Source: Xestospongia bergquistia
Taxonomy: Eukaryota; Porifera; Demospongiae; Haplosclerida; Petrosiidae
NCBI GenBank assembly: GCA_963965975.1
Contig: OZ014416.1
Coordinates: 3,906,001-3,970,000, forward strand
DNA: 64,000 nt
Direction: 5' to 3'
Positions within the stretch are counted from its first letter, which is position 1. The number at the start of each line of letters is the position of its first letter. Shown in pieces: positions 13,791 through 24,920 of the stretch. Under the pieces are notes generated by a model. It did not search any database, was not told where the DNA came from, and worked only from the letters and a program-made list of their open reading frames with translations. The translations under genes were made by a program, and so were the position numbers.

Positions 13791-16511
13791 CTCAGTCTAA
13801 AGGACTTAATGGGATAACTAAGCAAACTTCTATTAACAGTTTAGTAACTTTGTTTGCATGATGCTCTAAAGTCTTTAAGTTAAAGACTTTAGAAAGTTTA
13901 GACTTTTGAGTGAATTTTATAAAGTAAACTGCTCAGTCTAAACAACCTCATGCCACTAACTAAATAAACAACTATTAACAGTTCAGTAAGTTAGTTTGGA
14001 TTAACGATCGAAAGTCTTTAAGTTAAAGACTTTAGAAGGTTTAGACTGTTTAGTGAAGTGTATAAAGTAAACTGCTCAGCCTAAAGGACTTAATGCGACT
14101 AACTAAAAATAATGCTACTAACATTTTAGTAAGTTATTTTGCATTAACACACTAAAGTCTTTAAGTTAAAGACTTTAGAAGGTTTAGACTGTTGAGTGAA
14201 TTTTATAAAGTAAACTGCTCAGTATAAAGGTCTTTATGGCACTAACTAAGTAGACAGCTGTTAAAAGTTTAGTAAGTTAGTTTGCATTAACACTCTAAAG
14301 TCTTTAAGTTAAAGACTTTAGAAGGTTTAGACAATTGAGTGAAGATTATAAAGTAAACTGCTAAGTCTAAAGGACTTTATGGCATAACTAAATAAGCTTC
14401 TATTAACAGTTTAGTAAGTTAGTTTGTATTAACACTCTGAAGTCTTTAAGTTAAGACTTTAGAAGGTTTAGACGATTGAGTTAAGTGTATAAAGTAAGGT
14501 GCTCAGTTTAAAGGACTTAATGGGACTAACTAGAGAAACTGCTACTAAAAGTTTCGTAAGTTTGTTTGCATTAACACTCTAGAGTCTTTAAGTTAAAGAG
14601 TTTAGAAGGTTTACACTATTTATTGATGTTGATAGAGTAAACTGCACAGTCTAAGGGACTTTATGGCACTAATTAAATAAACAGCTATAAACAGTTTAGT
14701 AAGTTTTTTTGCATTAACGCTCTGAAGATTTAAATTAAAGACTTTAGAAGGTTTAGACTATTGAGTGAATTTTATAAAGTACACACTCAATCTAAAGAAT
14801 TTAATGGGACTAAGTAAGTACACTGCTATTAACAGTTTAGAAAATTTGTTTGCATTAACGCTCTAAAGTCTTTAAGTTAAAGACTTTAGAAAGTTTAGAC
14901 TATTGAGTGAATTTTATAAAGTAAACTGCTCAGTCTGAAGGACTTAATGGGACTAACTAAACAAACTGCTACTAACAGTTTAGTAAGTGTTTTTGCATTA
15001 ACGCTCTAAAGTCTTTAAGTTAAACACTTTATAAGGTTTTGGCTATTGACTGAAGTTTATAAAGTAAAATGTTCACTATAAAGGTCTTGATGGCACTAAC
15101 TAAATAAACAGCTATTAACAGTTTAGTAAGTTGGTTTGCATTAATGCTCTAAAGTCTTTAAGTTAAAGACTTTAGAAGGTTTAGACTATTGAGTGAAGTT
15201 TATAAAGTAAACTGCTCGGTATAAAGGTCTTTATGGCACTAACTAAATAAACAGCTATTAAATTTTTGGCAAGTTTGTTTGCATTAACGGTCTAAAGTCT
15301 TTAAGTTAAAGACTTTAGAAGGTTTAGACTATTGAGTGAAGTTTATAAAGAAAACTGCTCAGTCTAAAGGACTTAATGGGACTAACTAAATAAACTGCTA
15401 CTAACATTTTATAAGTTTGTTTGCATTAATGCTCTAAAGTGTTTAAGTTAAAACGTAAAAAGGTTTAGACTATTGAGAGAAGTTTCTAAAGTAAACTGCT
15501 GAGTATAAAGGTCTTTATAGCACTAACTAAATAAACAGCTATTAAATGTTTAGTAAGTTTTTTGCATTAACGCTTTAAAGTCTTTAAGTTAAAGACTTTA
15601 GGAGTTTTAGACTTTTGAGTGAAGTTTATAAAAAAAAATGCTCAGTCTAAAGGACTTAATGGGACTAACTAAACAAACTGTACTAACAGTTTAGTAAGTT
15701 GGTTTACATTAACTGTCGAAAGTCTTTAATTGAAAGACTTTAAAGGTTTAGACTATTGAGTGAATTTTATAAAGTAATTTGCTAAGTCTAACGGACTTAG
15801 TGCAACTAACTAAATAACCTGCAATTAACAGTTTAGTAAGGTTGCTTGCATTAAGTGTCTAAAGTCTTTAATTTAAAGACTTTAGAAGGTTTAGACTATT
15901 GAGTGAATTTTATGAAGTAAGTTGCTCCGTCAAAAGGACTAATAGGACTATCTCATCAAGCTGCTACTAACAGTTTAGTAAGTTGTTTTGCATTAACGCT
16001 CTAAAGTCTTTAATTTAAAGAGTTTAGAAGGTTTAGACTATTGAGGGAATTTTATAAAGTAAACTGTTCAGTCTTAAGGACTTAATGGCACTAAATAAAT
16101 AAACTGCAATGAACAGTTTAGTAAATTGGTTTGCATTAACGCTCTAAAGCCTTTAATTTAAAGACCTTAGAAGGTGTAGACTATTGAGTGAAGTTTATAA
16201 AGTAAACTGCTAGGTCTAATGGTGTTAATGGGACTAATCAACAAGCTGCTACTAACAGTTCAGTAAGTTGGTTTGTATTAACGCTTTAAAGTCTTTAATT
16301 TAAAGACTTTAGAATGTTTACACTATTGAGTGAAGTTTATAAAGTAAACTGCTCAGTCCATAGGACTTAATGGGACTAACTAAATAATCTGCAATTAACA
16401 GTTTAGTAAGTTTGTGTGCATTAACTCTCTAAAGTCTTTAATTTAAAACTTTATAAGGTTTAGACTATTGAGTGAAATTTATAAAGTAAACTGCTCAGTC
16501 TAAAGGACTTA
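13791..16511 (+). repeat. 143-bp satellite, diverged edge
   Basis: The same monomer in the same orientation, but neighbours differ at many positions and indels are common. Typical edge variants are GGACTTAATGGGACTAAC and TTGAGTGAATTTTATAAAG. The 27-base palindrome is still well kept, often with AATTT in place of AAGTT at its centre. Decay at the array edge is what unequal exchange predicts. The block ends where the pogo-like element inserts. Confidence 0.93.
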
Positions 16512-17810
16512 GAGTCGAAAATCAATGGACGGAAAAAATCTATTTTCAGACACTTTTTCTTCTAAAAATTTGAAGATAGCTTATTGCTTCCATACAATGT
16601 GGCTCTTTGTTATGCTCAATGAATACACTTTCCTTGCACAGTTTCCTAACTAAACTCCGTGTTGTGAACGAGCTCCGTTTTTGGTGCTTTTACAGACTTG
16701 AATGTATTCGCGGGGAACGTGGTATGATTTGGCGGAGAACACAACCTTAAGTCTAAACGTTAGCTAGGAGTTTTCTGTCAGTTTCTGAGTCTTTCTCTTT
16801 CTATCAACTAAATCTACCTCAACTTAAACCTTAGGCAGGACTCTCTTGTATTAACTATCGTGGAAAGAATCAAACATGGTAATTTGTGATAATGTATAGA
16901 TGTCAATGTGGAAGACTTGATGGCTTGAGCTATGTGTTTGTAATACCTTAGTCAACCCTGGCCATTTTAGTGATTAGTAAATATGTCTGTAATAACAGAG
17001 TCAGTTCACTTTTTAATAATAAGAGTGTTGTACTAGGGCTTAATAGCTGCTTGACTTTATGACTAACTTTACTGTAAGTAGGTAAACATGTGATAGATAT
17101 TTGGTTTATAATAATCTGAGTGAAATAAATTTTTAAATGATAATCAATTAACTATATGACAATATTATTGTTTTAATACCTTTGAGAAAAAAAGATAAAG
17201 TCATCACATAAACTAAAATATGTCATAGACCATTTATTATACTATAGGTATGATGTCATAGTCACAAAAATAGGAGGAAGGGTAGGCAGATAACATGTTA
17301 AAGTCACTAGTCATTATTTTGATAGAGAAATGAGTTCTAATGAGTTGCTTATTCAAAATTCATGATATGATCAAAGGCTCTAAATAATTGCAGTATATAG
17401 TTATATCACATGTAGTCATTGGTGCAATGTATAGTCTTTGTTATGAAGTAGAGAAGAGATGTATACCTTCAAGCATACTAGTAGACATATCTGCCTTACT
17501 TATTTGTTTTCATCTGGTCTTATTGAATCTTCAGAATGCAATAGTCCACTACAATGAGCTAGAGTCTTTCTATGTTTTATACATAACTATGAGTCTCTCT
17601 ACAAAGCTATGACAATTAGTATAAGATTGTGAAAAACCTTTGTACAAATGACTTATTGCAAACCATAAAGTTTATGTGCTTAATTGGGTGCTGAGACAAT
17701 TAATTGTTTGAAAACATGCAAGTCCTTTTTTAAGTGCCTCTGACATGACTCTATTTTTCTTTGTTTATATATGATTTATTATGTTATAGTTACATCTTCT
17801 TTAATAGCCT
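16512..17810 (+). other. 5' region of the pogo-like element, no clear gene
   Basis: Between the left end and the first recognisable coding exon there is AT-rich sequence. A slightly GC-richer stretch near 16,660-16,760 could hold a promoter or untranslated first exon. A small open frame at 17,388-17,612 has no recognisable motif and I do not call it a gene. A GTAAGT at about 17,074 could be the donor of a 5' untranslated intron ending at the acceptor near 17,810; this is unproven. Confidence 0.5.
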
Positions 17811-19842
17811 AGGTTATCCTCTGGAGGAAAAAAGCCAAGGAATAGGCACTACAAGCGGTGGAGTGAGACCCAGTTACGTATAGCAGCAAAGGACGTGGCT
17901 AAAGGACGATTTACTCTTAGAAAAGCTGCTGAAATGTATAATGTGCCAAAGTCAAGATTATGGGACAGAGTGTCCGGTAATGTCTCTTTTGGTGCTCACA
18001 GTGGACCCCCTCGATACTTAAATGACATTGAAGAAGAAGAACTAGTAACATTTTTGGTAGGTTCAGCTAAAATTGGCTTCGCTCGGACAAAGGAACAAGT
18101 TCTTTGTATTGTTAGAGCAGCACTAGCAAAGAAACGTCAATGTGAAGTTGAAGATGTCAATGTCATTACTGGTTGGTGGGGCTCATTTGTGAAGCGGCAT
18201 CCAAAACTACGATTAAGATATGGATCCAAATTAGCATATCGTAGAGCTATTGCAGCTAACCCAGATGTCATAAATCGATATTTTGACTTGCTTGAAGAAA
18301 CATTGAAGTCTAATAATTTGCTTGAATGACCAATGCTGATTTTTAACTGTGATGAGAGCGGGTTCCCATTGGAACATAAACCTGGCAAAATAATTGGAGT
18401 ACAAGGTCAGAGAGATATTTCCTGTATTACTAGTGGTGATAAAGCCCAAATTACTGTTTTGTCAGCATGCAGTGCTTCTGGTTACCTTTTGCCTCCGATG
18501 ATAATTTTTGATCGGAAAAAACTTAAGCCCAATTTCACAAAAGGAGAAATCTCAGGTACTGCATAAGGGGTGTCTAAAAATGGATGGATAGATTCCGAAT
18601 TGTTTCAGGAATGGTTTACTAATCACTTCTTACTTCACATCCCTCCACAGCGACCCATCTTGTTACTCCTGGATGGACATTCTTCACATTACCAACCTCA
18701 ATTGATCAGGACAGCTGCTGCAAATCAGATCATCTTATTTTGCTTGCCACCTCATACAACTCATTTGTGTCAACCATTGGACAGGTCATGTTTTAGCCCC
18801 TTTAAAAAGGCATACAATAATGAGTGTCATCTCTACATGTCCTGTAATCCTGGGAAAGCTGTTAATAGATTTAATTTCACCGAAACGTTTAGTCGAGCCT
18901 GGACAAAGGCGATGACACCAGCTAATATTGTTGCTGGGTTTAGATCCACTGGTATATACCCCCTCAACTGGTATGCAGTATTACGTTACTTGCAACTTGA
19001 GGAGGATGGGAAAATGGATATGATAACCTCCAAGATGAGACTGTTTCTTCCTCTGTATAGCCCAGCTAAATCTCATCCTCATACCTGTATTACTTCCGAT
19101 AGTGAAAGCATTGATTATTATGAGAAAGACACTTGTAGTGAAGACAGTACCTGTGGTTACTATGGTAACTTTTCTGAAGACGAAGATTACATTACAAAAG
19201 TTCAGCCATCTACTCTTCATGATTTTCTTACTTTACCTCAGCTACCAAGTAATGAGAAAAAGACAAACCACAGTGCTCGTGTTTTAACAAGTTCTGAAAA
19301 TCTTCAGTTGATAAGAGAAAAAGAAATGAAGAAAGCAGATGAATTAAAAGCTAAAGATCTTAGAAAGCAACAGCGAGAAAAGAAGGCAATGGAACGAGAA
19401 CAGAAAAAGAAGGAGGTAGAGGAGAGAAAGCTTAAAAGAGCAGTTGAAAAAGCCGAGAAAGAGAGACAAAAGAAAGAAAAAAAACAAAGTGAACAGAGTA
19501 CATCAAAATTTGATTTTAGAGAAGAAAGCACAGTCGGTTTTCTAGGAAGTATGAGAATGGTTATGATCTACCTGACATCAGATATGAAAAATGGAAAAAA
19601 ATATTTCATCCTGAAGAATTATCTTTAGATGCTACAGCATGTAAATCCAGTGATGGAGACATCAGTCTCAGTGAAGTAGATGAGAATAGTAAGTGATACA
19701 GCCTGAGGTTAATTATACTTTGAATTTATGGCTTGCTATTTTAGAAAGTGCACTAGAACAGTCACCCAAAGTTCTCAAATTTCCAGTATGTGTAATGTAT
19801 ATATATATTTTAGTATTTTTGAGTTAATTATCCTTGTTACAG

Positions 19843-20180
19843 GGAGGAAGAGATGTACCAGAAGTACTAGCAAGAGAAGTGAAGAAGAGATAGGACTCTA
19901 TGAATATGACAAGAATGGACTCAGTGATAATGGTATGTGACATTATATTATAATTAACCCTTTAATAGTGGCTTGCCATTTTAGAAACTACACTAGAGCA
20001 GTCAAAGACATTACCTAAAAATTCTCAAATTTCCAGTATGTGTAATGTATATATATTGAAGTATTTTAAAGTTAATTATCTTTGTTACAGGGAGGAAGAG
20101 ATGTACCAAAAGTACTAGCAAGAGAAGTTAAAAAAAGATAAGACTCAGTGAATATGACAAGAATGGACTCAGTGATAATG
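19843..20180 (+). repeat. Tandem duplication of intron plus 90-bp exon in the transposase gene
   Basis: A 248-base segment (intron 3' part, TTACAG acceptor, 90-base exon, GTATGTG donor) occurs twice: exons at 19,843-19,932 and 20,091-20,180. A third partial copy of the intron follows (to about 20,255). Each exon begins and ends in phase 1, so adding one keeps the frame. The first encodes RKRCTRSTSKRSEEEIG and a DKNGLSDN tail. The second is nearly the same but has a stop after SKRS. Confidence 0.85.
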
Positions 20181-20321
20181 GTATGTGACATTATACTATA
20201 ATTAACCCTTTAATAGTGGCTTGCCATTTTAGAAACTACACTAGAGCAGTCAAAGAATAACCTGACAACCAGTATGAAAATATTCACAATATAATAATAC
20301 AATTCATGTATTTCATTACAG

Positions 20322-20476
20322 AAAAACTATCAGCATGTTCTAATAATTTATGTTTTCACACTAAAGCGACTAATTGGGTGGAATGTGAAAAATGTTTCCA
20401 GTGGTACCACATGGTATGTGTTGGGATCAAGAAAGAAAAATCTCTAAATTTTGTTTGTTTTATGTGTGACATATAA
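20322..20476 (+). pseudogene. C-terminal PHD-finger exon of the pogo-like transposase
   Basis: After a TTTCATTACAG acceptor, the exon reads on in phase from the preceding exon (G|AA) to a TAA at 20,474-20,476. It encodes about 51 residues with the spacing of a PHD zinc finger: ACSNNLC, then NWVECEKCFQWYHMVCVG, then FVCFMC. PHD fingers read histone tails, and a C-terminal PHD is known on some pogo-like and related transposases of invertebrates. This exon has no stop or frameshift. Confidence 0.82.
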
Positions 20477-21005
20477 TAATTAACTACTAGACTTTTTGTA
20501 GTAAAATTATTTTTTCATGCACAGTGAATTTGAATAATTAATAAACAGTATTTGTGATTGTCAAATTTGAGTTAATAAATATCAAGAACTTATCACCTAC
20601 TTTAGAAAAGAAGTTCTCTTAAATGTCCGTTTATTCGTCCATGAGTTCATGTTTTCATAGAGATGTATATTTAGAACTGTACGTAGAAATTTCTCCAAAT
20701 TTTGACAGTTAATTCTTTACATATTATATACTGTTCAAAAGCAGAGATAACGTTCAAGCTATAATTGTTATCAAGATATGGTCATCGTTCAAATCTACAT
20801 AAGAATGTCCGTTTTATCATGATCTCAAGTGTACAGGATATATGCTTGTAAATTGTGCAAAAAGATTTCTTTTTCAGTATATTCTTTGCAATAACTATAT
20901 GATGGATTGGGGCACTCGAAGCTGGTGTCAAAAGTCAGCTTCGAATGCTCTGTTTATTTAAAAACAGTAAAAACACCAGAGTGTCCGATCATTGAGCCAC
21001 GCCTC
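20477..21005 (+). other. 3' region of the pogo-like element with a hairpin near its end
   Basis: No gene is seen. Near the right end TCGAAGCTG and CAGCTTCGA (about 20,916-20,946) form a perfect 9-base inverted repeat around an 11-base loop, with imperfect pairing further out. The terminal inverted repeat follows. A subterminal transposase-binding site is possible but unproven. Confidence 0.6.
20540..20545 (+). promoter_or_regulatory. Possible polyadenylation signal AATAAA
   Basis: AATAAA lies 64 bases after the stop codon of the transposase gene, in AT-rich sequence. The position suits a poly(A) signal, but the hexamer is common in such DNA. Confidence 0.4.
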
Positions 21006-21007
21006 TA

Positions 21008-21590
21008 ATGGGACTAACTAAATAAACTGCAATTAACAGTTTAGTAAGTTGGTTTGCATTAATGCTCTAAAGTCTTTAAGTTGAAGACTTTAGAAGGTTT
21101 AGACTATTGAGTGAAGTTTATAAAGTAAACTGCACAGTCTAAAGGACTTAATGTGACTAACTAAATAAAGTGCAATTTACAGTTTAGTAAGTTGGTTTGC
21201 TTTAACGCTTTAAAGTCTTTACTTTTAAGACTTTAGAAGGTTTAGACTATTGCGTGAAGATTATAAAGTAAATTGTTCAGTCTAAAGGACTTAATGGGAC
21301 TAACTAAAGAAACTGCTATTAACAGTTTAGTAAGTTGGTTTGCATTAAGGGTCTAAAGTCTTTAATTTAAAGACTTTAGAAGGTTTAGACTATTGAGTGA
21401 AGTTTATAAAGTAAACTGCTCAGTCTAAAAGAGTTAACGTTACTAACTAAATAAACTGCAATTAACATTTTAGTAAGTTGGTTTGAATTAACGCTCTAAA
21501 GTCTTTAATTTAAAGACTTTAGAAGGTTTAGACTATTGAGTGAAGTTTATAAAGTAAACTGCTCAGTCTAAAGGATTTAATGGTACTAAC
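21008..21590 (+). repeat. 143-bp satellite, diverged, about four monomers
   Basis: The sequence continues the same orientation and phase as the array left of 16,511 once the pogo-like insertion is removed. It carries the edge variants seen at 13.8-16.5 kb (GGTTTGCATTAA, GACTAACTAAATAAACTGC). Confidence 0.93.
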
Positions 21591-21592
21591 TA

Positions 21593-22386
21593 TACTCTGT
21601 CTGAGTTGAGAAAAGCCCTTTATTAAAAAAAAGGTGTTTTATGCATGGAATGTAACTTGAGGTATTTCCTCGCCTGTTAGCGCTGAAGTACGTGTTAAGT
21701 GTTTTCATTATTTGTTCACGTGGATGTCATGCGAACTCACCACGTTTTTTCTCATGCTTGTAAGTGGATAAAGATTGCGATCACACACAAAGGAGGTTGC
21801 TGTGAATGTCTATGAATATTTCGAGGAACTTGGCAGGCGCAAACGGACTGAAGGATCTCTGAAACAAACCTGTGATGCCCCAGGACTTTCACGTTCCAGT
21901 ATCAATCTGACAGTTCTGATGACGAATGATTTTAGACATTTTCAGTTTTCCTTATTTGTCAAAAGGTTTTTTTCAAAACAATCTTGGCTTTATAGCTGCC
22001 CAAAATTGCAAAAGACGATACCTGGTTATCATTTTAATAGTATAATTGATACAAAGGCATTTATTTTTATAATTAGAATTGTAATTTTGACTTGCCACAT
22101 GATAGTCGGCTGGCTTCTCGGTGATAGTTGGCTGACTTTTCGAGGTGAAAATCGATTTTTGTTATCTGCTCGATGGTGTGCAATTTAAAGTATGCAAAAG
22201 GGATGCCATTCAAAATGTATGGAGTTTTATAGTTTGATACTTTATCGTAGCACTAGAGAGCCAAATTTTATATATAAAATGCGCGTTTGCAAGCTGAATC
22301 GATTGGTGCAAGTCCCATGTGGATAGCACGTAAAACGGCAAAGTTATTCACACGTCTGGGTGGCTTTTCTCAACTCGGACAGAGTA
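21593..22386. mobile_element. Tc1/mariner-type non-autonomous element with TA target duplication
   Basis: The ends are inverted copies of TACTCTGTCYGAGTTGAG, continuing into AAAAGCC (about 25 bases). The satellite is interrupted with a TA duplication (21,591-21,592 and 22,387-22,388). The element is 794 bases long. Its interior keeps only a scrap of transposase (next entry), so it is probably an internally deleted derivative. A second, inverted and truncated copy lies at about 37,955-38,281. Confidence 0.87.
21775..21915 (+). pseudogene. N-terminal HTH remnant of a mariner-type transposase
   Basis: The open frame encodes VYEYFEELGRRKRTEGSL and then CDAPGLSRSSIN. This resembles the N-terminal helix-turn-helix start of Tc1/mariner-type transposases found in invertebrates. 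After about residue 48 the frame runs on to 22,188 with no transposase-like sequence, and no DDE core is present. Assignment rests on pattern memory of the family and on the TA target duplication of the host element. Confidence 0.55.
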
Positions 22387-22388
22387 TA

Positions 22389-22535
22389 AATAAACTGCTA
22401 TTAACAGTTTAGTAAGTTTGTTTGTGTTAACGCTCTGAAGTCTTTAATTTAAAGACTTTAGAAGGTTTAGACTGTTGATTGAAGTTTATAAAGTAAATTG
22501 CTCAGTCTAAAAGACTTAAAGGGACTAAATATATA
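22389..22535 (+). repeat. 143-bp satellite, one forward monomer
   Basis: One diverged monomer in the forward orientation, continuous with the copy left of the mariner-type insertion. It ends at the orientation switch near 22,535. Confidence 0.85.
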
Positions 22536-22539
22536 AAGG

Positions 22540-24300
22540 GACTATTGGGTGTACTTTTTAAAGTAGTCTAAACCTTCTAAAGTCTTTAAATTAAAGACTT
22601 TAGAGCGTTAATGGAAAGAAACTTAATAAACTGTTAATGGCAGTTTATTTAGTCAGTCCCTTTAAGTCCTTTAGTCTGAGCAGTTTACTTTATAAAGTTA
22701 ACTCTACAGTCTCAACCTTCTAAAGTCATTGAATTAAAAACTTTAGAAGGTTAATGAAACAAAGTTAATAAGCTTTTAATGGCAGTTTATTTACTTAGTC
22801 CCTTTAAGTCCCTTAGTCTATGCAGTTTATTTTATAAACTAAACTCAATAGTCGAAACCTTATAAAGTCTTTAAATTAAAGACTTTAGAGCGTTAATGCA
22901 AACAAACTTAATAAACTGTTACACACCAACTTAGTAAACTGTTAAATGCAGCTTATTTAGTTGGTCCCTTTAAGTCCTTTAGTCTGAACAGATTACTTTT
23001 GAAAGTTCACTCAATAGTCTAAACCTTCTAAAGTTTTTAAATTAAAGACTTTAGTGCTTAAATACAAACCAACTTAATAAACCGTTAATTGATGTTTATT
23101 TAGTTAGTCCCTTTCAGTCCTTTAGTCTGAGCAGTTTCCTTTTTAAAGTACACCCAATAGTCTAAACCTTCTAAAGTCTTTAAATTAAAGACTTTAAAGC
23201 GTTAATGCAAACAAACTTAATAAACTGTTAATGGTAGTTTATTTAGTTAGTCGTTTTAAGGCCTTTAGTCTCAGCAGTTTATTTTATAACCTTAAGTCAA
23301 TAGTCTAAACTTCTAAAGTATTTAAATTAAAGACATTAGAGCGTTATTGGAAACAAACTTGATAAAATGTTAATTCCAGTTTATTTAGTTAGTCCCTTTA
23401 AGTCTTTTATTTTGAGCAGTTTACTTTATAAAATTCACTCAATAATCTAAACCTTCTAAAGTCTTTAAATTAAAGACTTTAGAGCATTAATGCAAACAAA
23501 CTTAATAAACTGTTAATGGCAGTTTATTTAGTTAGTCGGTTTAAGTCCTTTAGTCTTTGCAGTTTACTTAATAAACTGAAATCAATAGCCTAACCCTCTT
23601 AAAGTCTTTAAATTAAAGACTTGAATGTTTTAATACACACCAACTTAGTAAACAATTAATTGCAGCTTATTTGGTTGGTCCCTTTAACTCCTTTAGTCTG
23701 AACAGATTACTTTAGAAAGTTCACTCAATAGTCTAAACCTTCTAAAGTCTTTAAATTAAAGACTTTAGAGCATTAATGCAAACAAACTCGACAAACTGTT
23801 AATGGCAGTTTACTTAGTTAGTCCCTTTAAGTCCTTCAGTCTGAGCAGTTTACTTTTTAAAATTTACTCAACAGTCTAAACCTTCTAAAGTCTTTAATTT
23901 AAAGATTTAAAATTGTTATTGCAAACAAACTTAATAAACTGTTAATGGCAGTTTACTTAGTTAGTCCCTTTAAGTCCTTTAGTCTGAGCAGTTTACTATT
24001 TGAAATTTACTCAACAGTCTAAGCCTTCTGAAGTCTTTAAATTAAAGACTTAGACTGTTAATGCAAACAAAGTTAATAAGCTGTTAATGGCAGTTTATTT
24101 ACTTAGTCCCTTTAAGTCCCTTAGTCTCAGCAGTTTATTTTATAAACTAAACTCAATAGTCTAAACCTTCTAAAGTCTTTAAAATAAAGACTTTAGAGCA
24201 TTAATGCGAAGAAACTAAATATATTGTTAATGGCAGTTTATTTATTTAGTCCCTTTAAGTCCTTTAGTCCTAGCAATTTACTTTATAAAGTTAACTCAAT
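22540..24300 (-). repeat. 143-bp satellite, inverted block, about twelve monomers
   Basis: Here the monomer reads on the opposite strand: GTCTAAACCTTCTAAAG, then the central palindrome, GCGTTAATGCAAAC, AACTGTTAATGGCAG and TCCTTTAGTCTGAGCAG. The monomers are as diverged as those at 13.8-16.5 kb. The switch from forward to reverse lies within about 22,535-22,560. Confidence 0.92.
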
Positions 24301-24620
24301 AAAATGCAAAGTGCTTAGACTAAAGGACTTAAAGAAACTAACTAAATGAACAGCAGTGAACATTTTTTAATTAAACTGCCTAGGTTAAAGGACTCAGAGA
24401 GTATAACTCAATAAACTGCAATTGACAGTTTATTAAGTTCATTTCCATTAAATCTTGAAACTCTTTAATTTAAAGGATTGTTAGGGTTTACAGTATTTTG
24501 GTAAACTTAACAATGCGAACTACTTACAATAATGGGTTTATACTTACCACTGCAAACTATTTGCAATAAAGGCTTAAAGACATTTAGTCTATCAACTGGA
24601 ATAGAGTCTTCTATTGCTAA
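24301..24620 (+). repeat. Highly decayed satellite
   Basis: Pieces of the forward monomer can still be recognised (TTAGACTAAAGGACTT, AATAAACTGCAATTGACAG, CTTTAATTTAAAGG), but spacing is lost by about 24,600. It marks the worn outer edge of the satellite next to the transposon-rich island. Confidence 0.75.
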
Positions 24621-24920
24621 AATGTATATTTTAATGTGTATATTTTTTGTGGAAATTGCAGTTTTTTAAAAACTTTTTTCTATGTTTTTGGTGCCAAAAT
24701 ATACAAGTCCTAATTTTTTTTGTGCCAAAAATATGTGTTTTAACCCTTGTTTAAAACTTTTTTGGCAGCAAAATGTGTCAGTTGTCACAGCCTCTTTAAA
24801 AAGCATTTTAGTGCGAAAATTGCACATGTTTTAAATCCTTTTGCTAATTTTTTTAGGTGCCCAAAATGCCGATATTTGAAAACCCATTTCGCTAAAAAAA
24901 GGAACAGGTATTTATGTGAA
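24621..24920. repeat. AT-rich dispersed repeat with GTGCCAAAA motifs
   Basis: The stretch alternates T runs with GGTGCCAAAATA and GTGCCAAAAATATG-like motifs. The same style of sequence occurs at about 30,130-30,720 and 31,080-31,430. An open frame across it (from 24,747) has no recognisable motif. Origin unknown. Confidence 0.55.

Larger units (their letters stand above)
17811..20476 (+). pseudogene. Pogo/Tigger-like transposase with HTH, CENP-B-type DNA-binding, DDE and PHD domains (damaged)
   Basis: DDE transposase expected to cut and paste the surrounding element in the nucleus. Exon 1 (about 17,811-19,690) encodes in order: a pipsqueak-type HTH (KRWSETQLRIAA at about 17,853, then FTLRKAAEMYNVPKSRLWD); a CENP-B/Tc5-type second HTH (VITGWWGSFVKRHPKLRLR); then a DDE_1 core with NCDESG (D codon at 18,351), LLLDGHSSH (18,672) and QPLD (18,780). 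A long charged coiled-coil-like Lys/Glu region follows (about 19,310-19,500). Small exons at 19,843-19,932, 20,091-20,180 and 20,322-20,476 join in phase and end in a PHD finger. In-frame stops at 18,327-18,329 and 18,564-18,566, a small frameshift near 19,545, and a stop in the second 90-base exon show it is inactive. All three catalytic Asp are still present. The apparent GTG at 17,895 is not the real start, because the HTH continues upstream. Confidence 0.88.
16512..21005 (+). mobile_element. Pogo/Tigger-like DNA transposon inserted in the satellite
   Basis: The satellite reads AAAGGACTTA up to 16,511 and resumes TAATGGGACTAAC at 21,006, so a TA target duplication (16510-16511 and 21006-21007) flanks 4494 bases. 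The left end GAGTCGAAAATCAATGGAC and the reverse complement of the right end, GAGGCGTGGCTCAATGATC, share GAG.CG....TCAATG..CGGA, an imperfect terminal inverted repeat of about 21 bases. TA duplication and this coding content are typical of the Tc1/mariner-pogo group. It carries one transposase gene with introns. The host satellite around it is decayed and the gene is damaged, so the insertion is old. Confidence 0.9.

Noticed and set aside
1-16511. CRISPR-like array because of regular palindromic repeats
   Set aside because: The whole 143-base unit repeats with no unique spacers, and the surroundings are eukaryotic; it is a satellite.
17388-17612. 74-residue open frame in the pogo-like element
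   Set aside because: Unremarkable composition, no domain, no splice or start context that fits the transposase model.
19304-19531. Minus-strand Ser/Phe-rich frame
   Set aside because: Shadow of the Lys/Glu-rich coiled-coil region of the transposase on the other strand.
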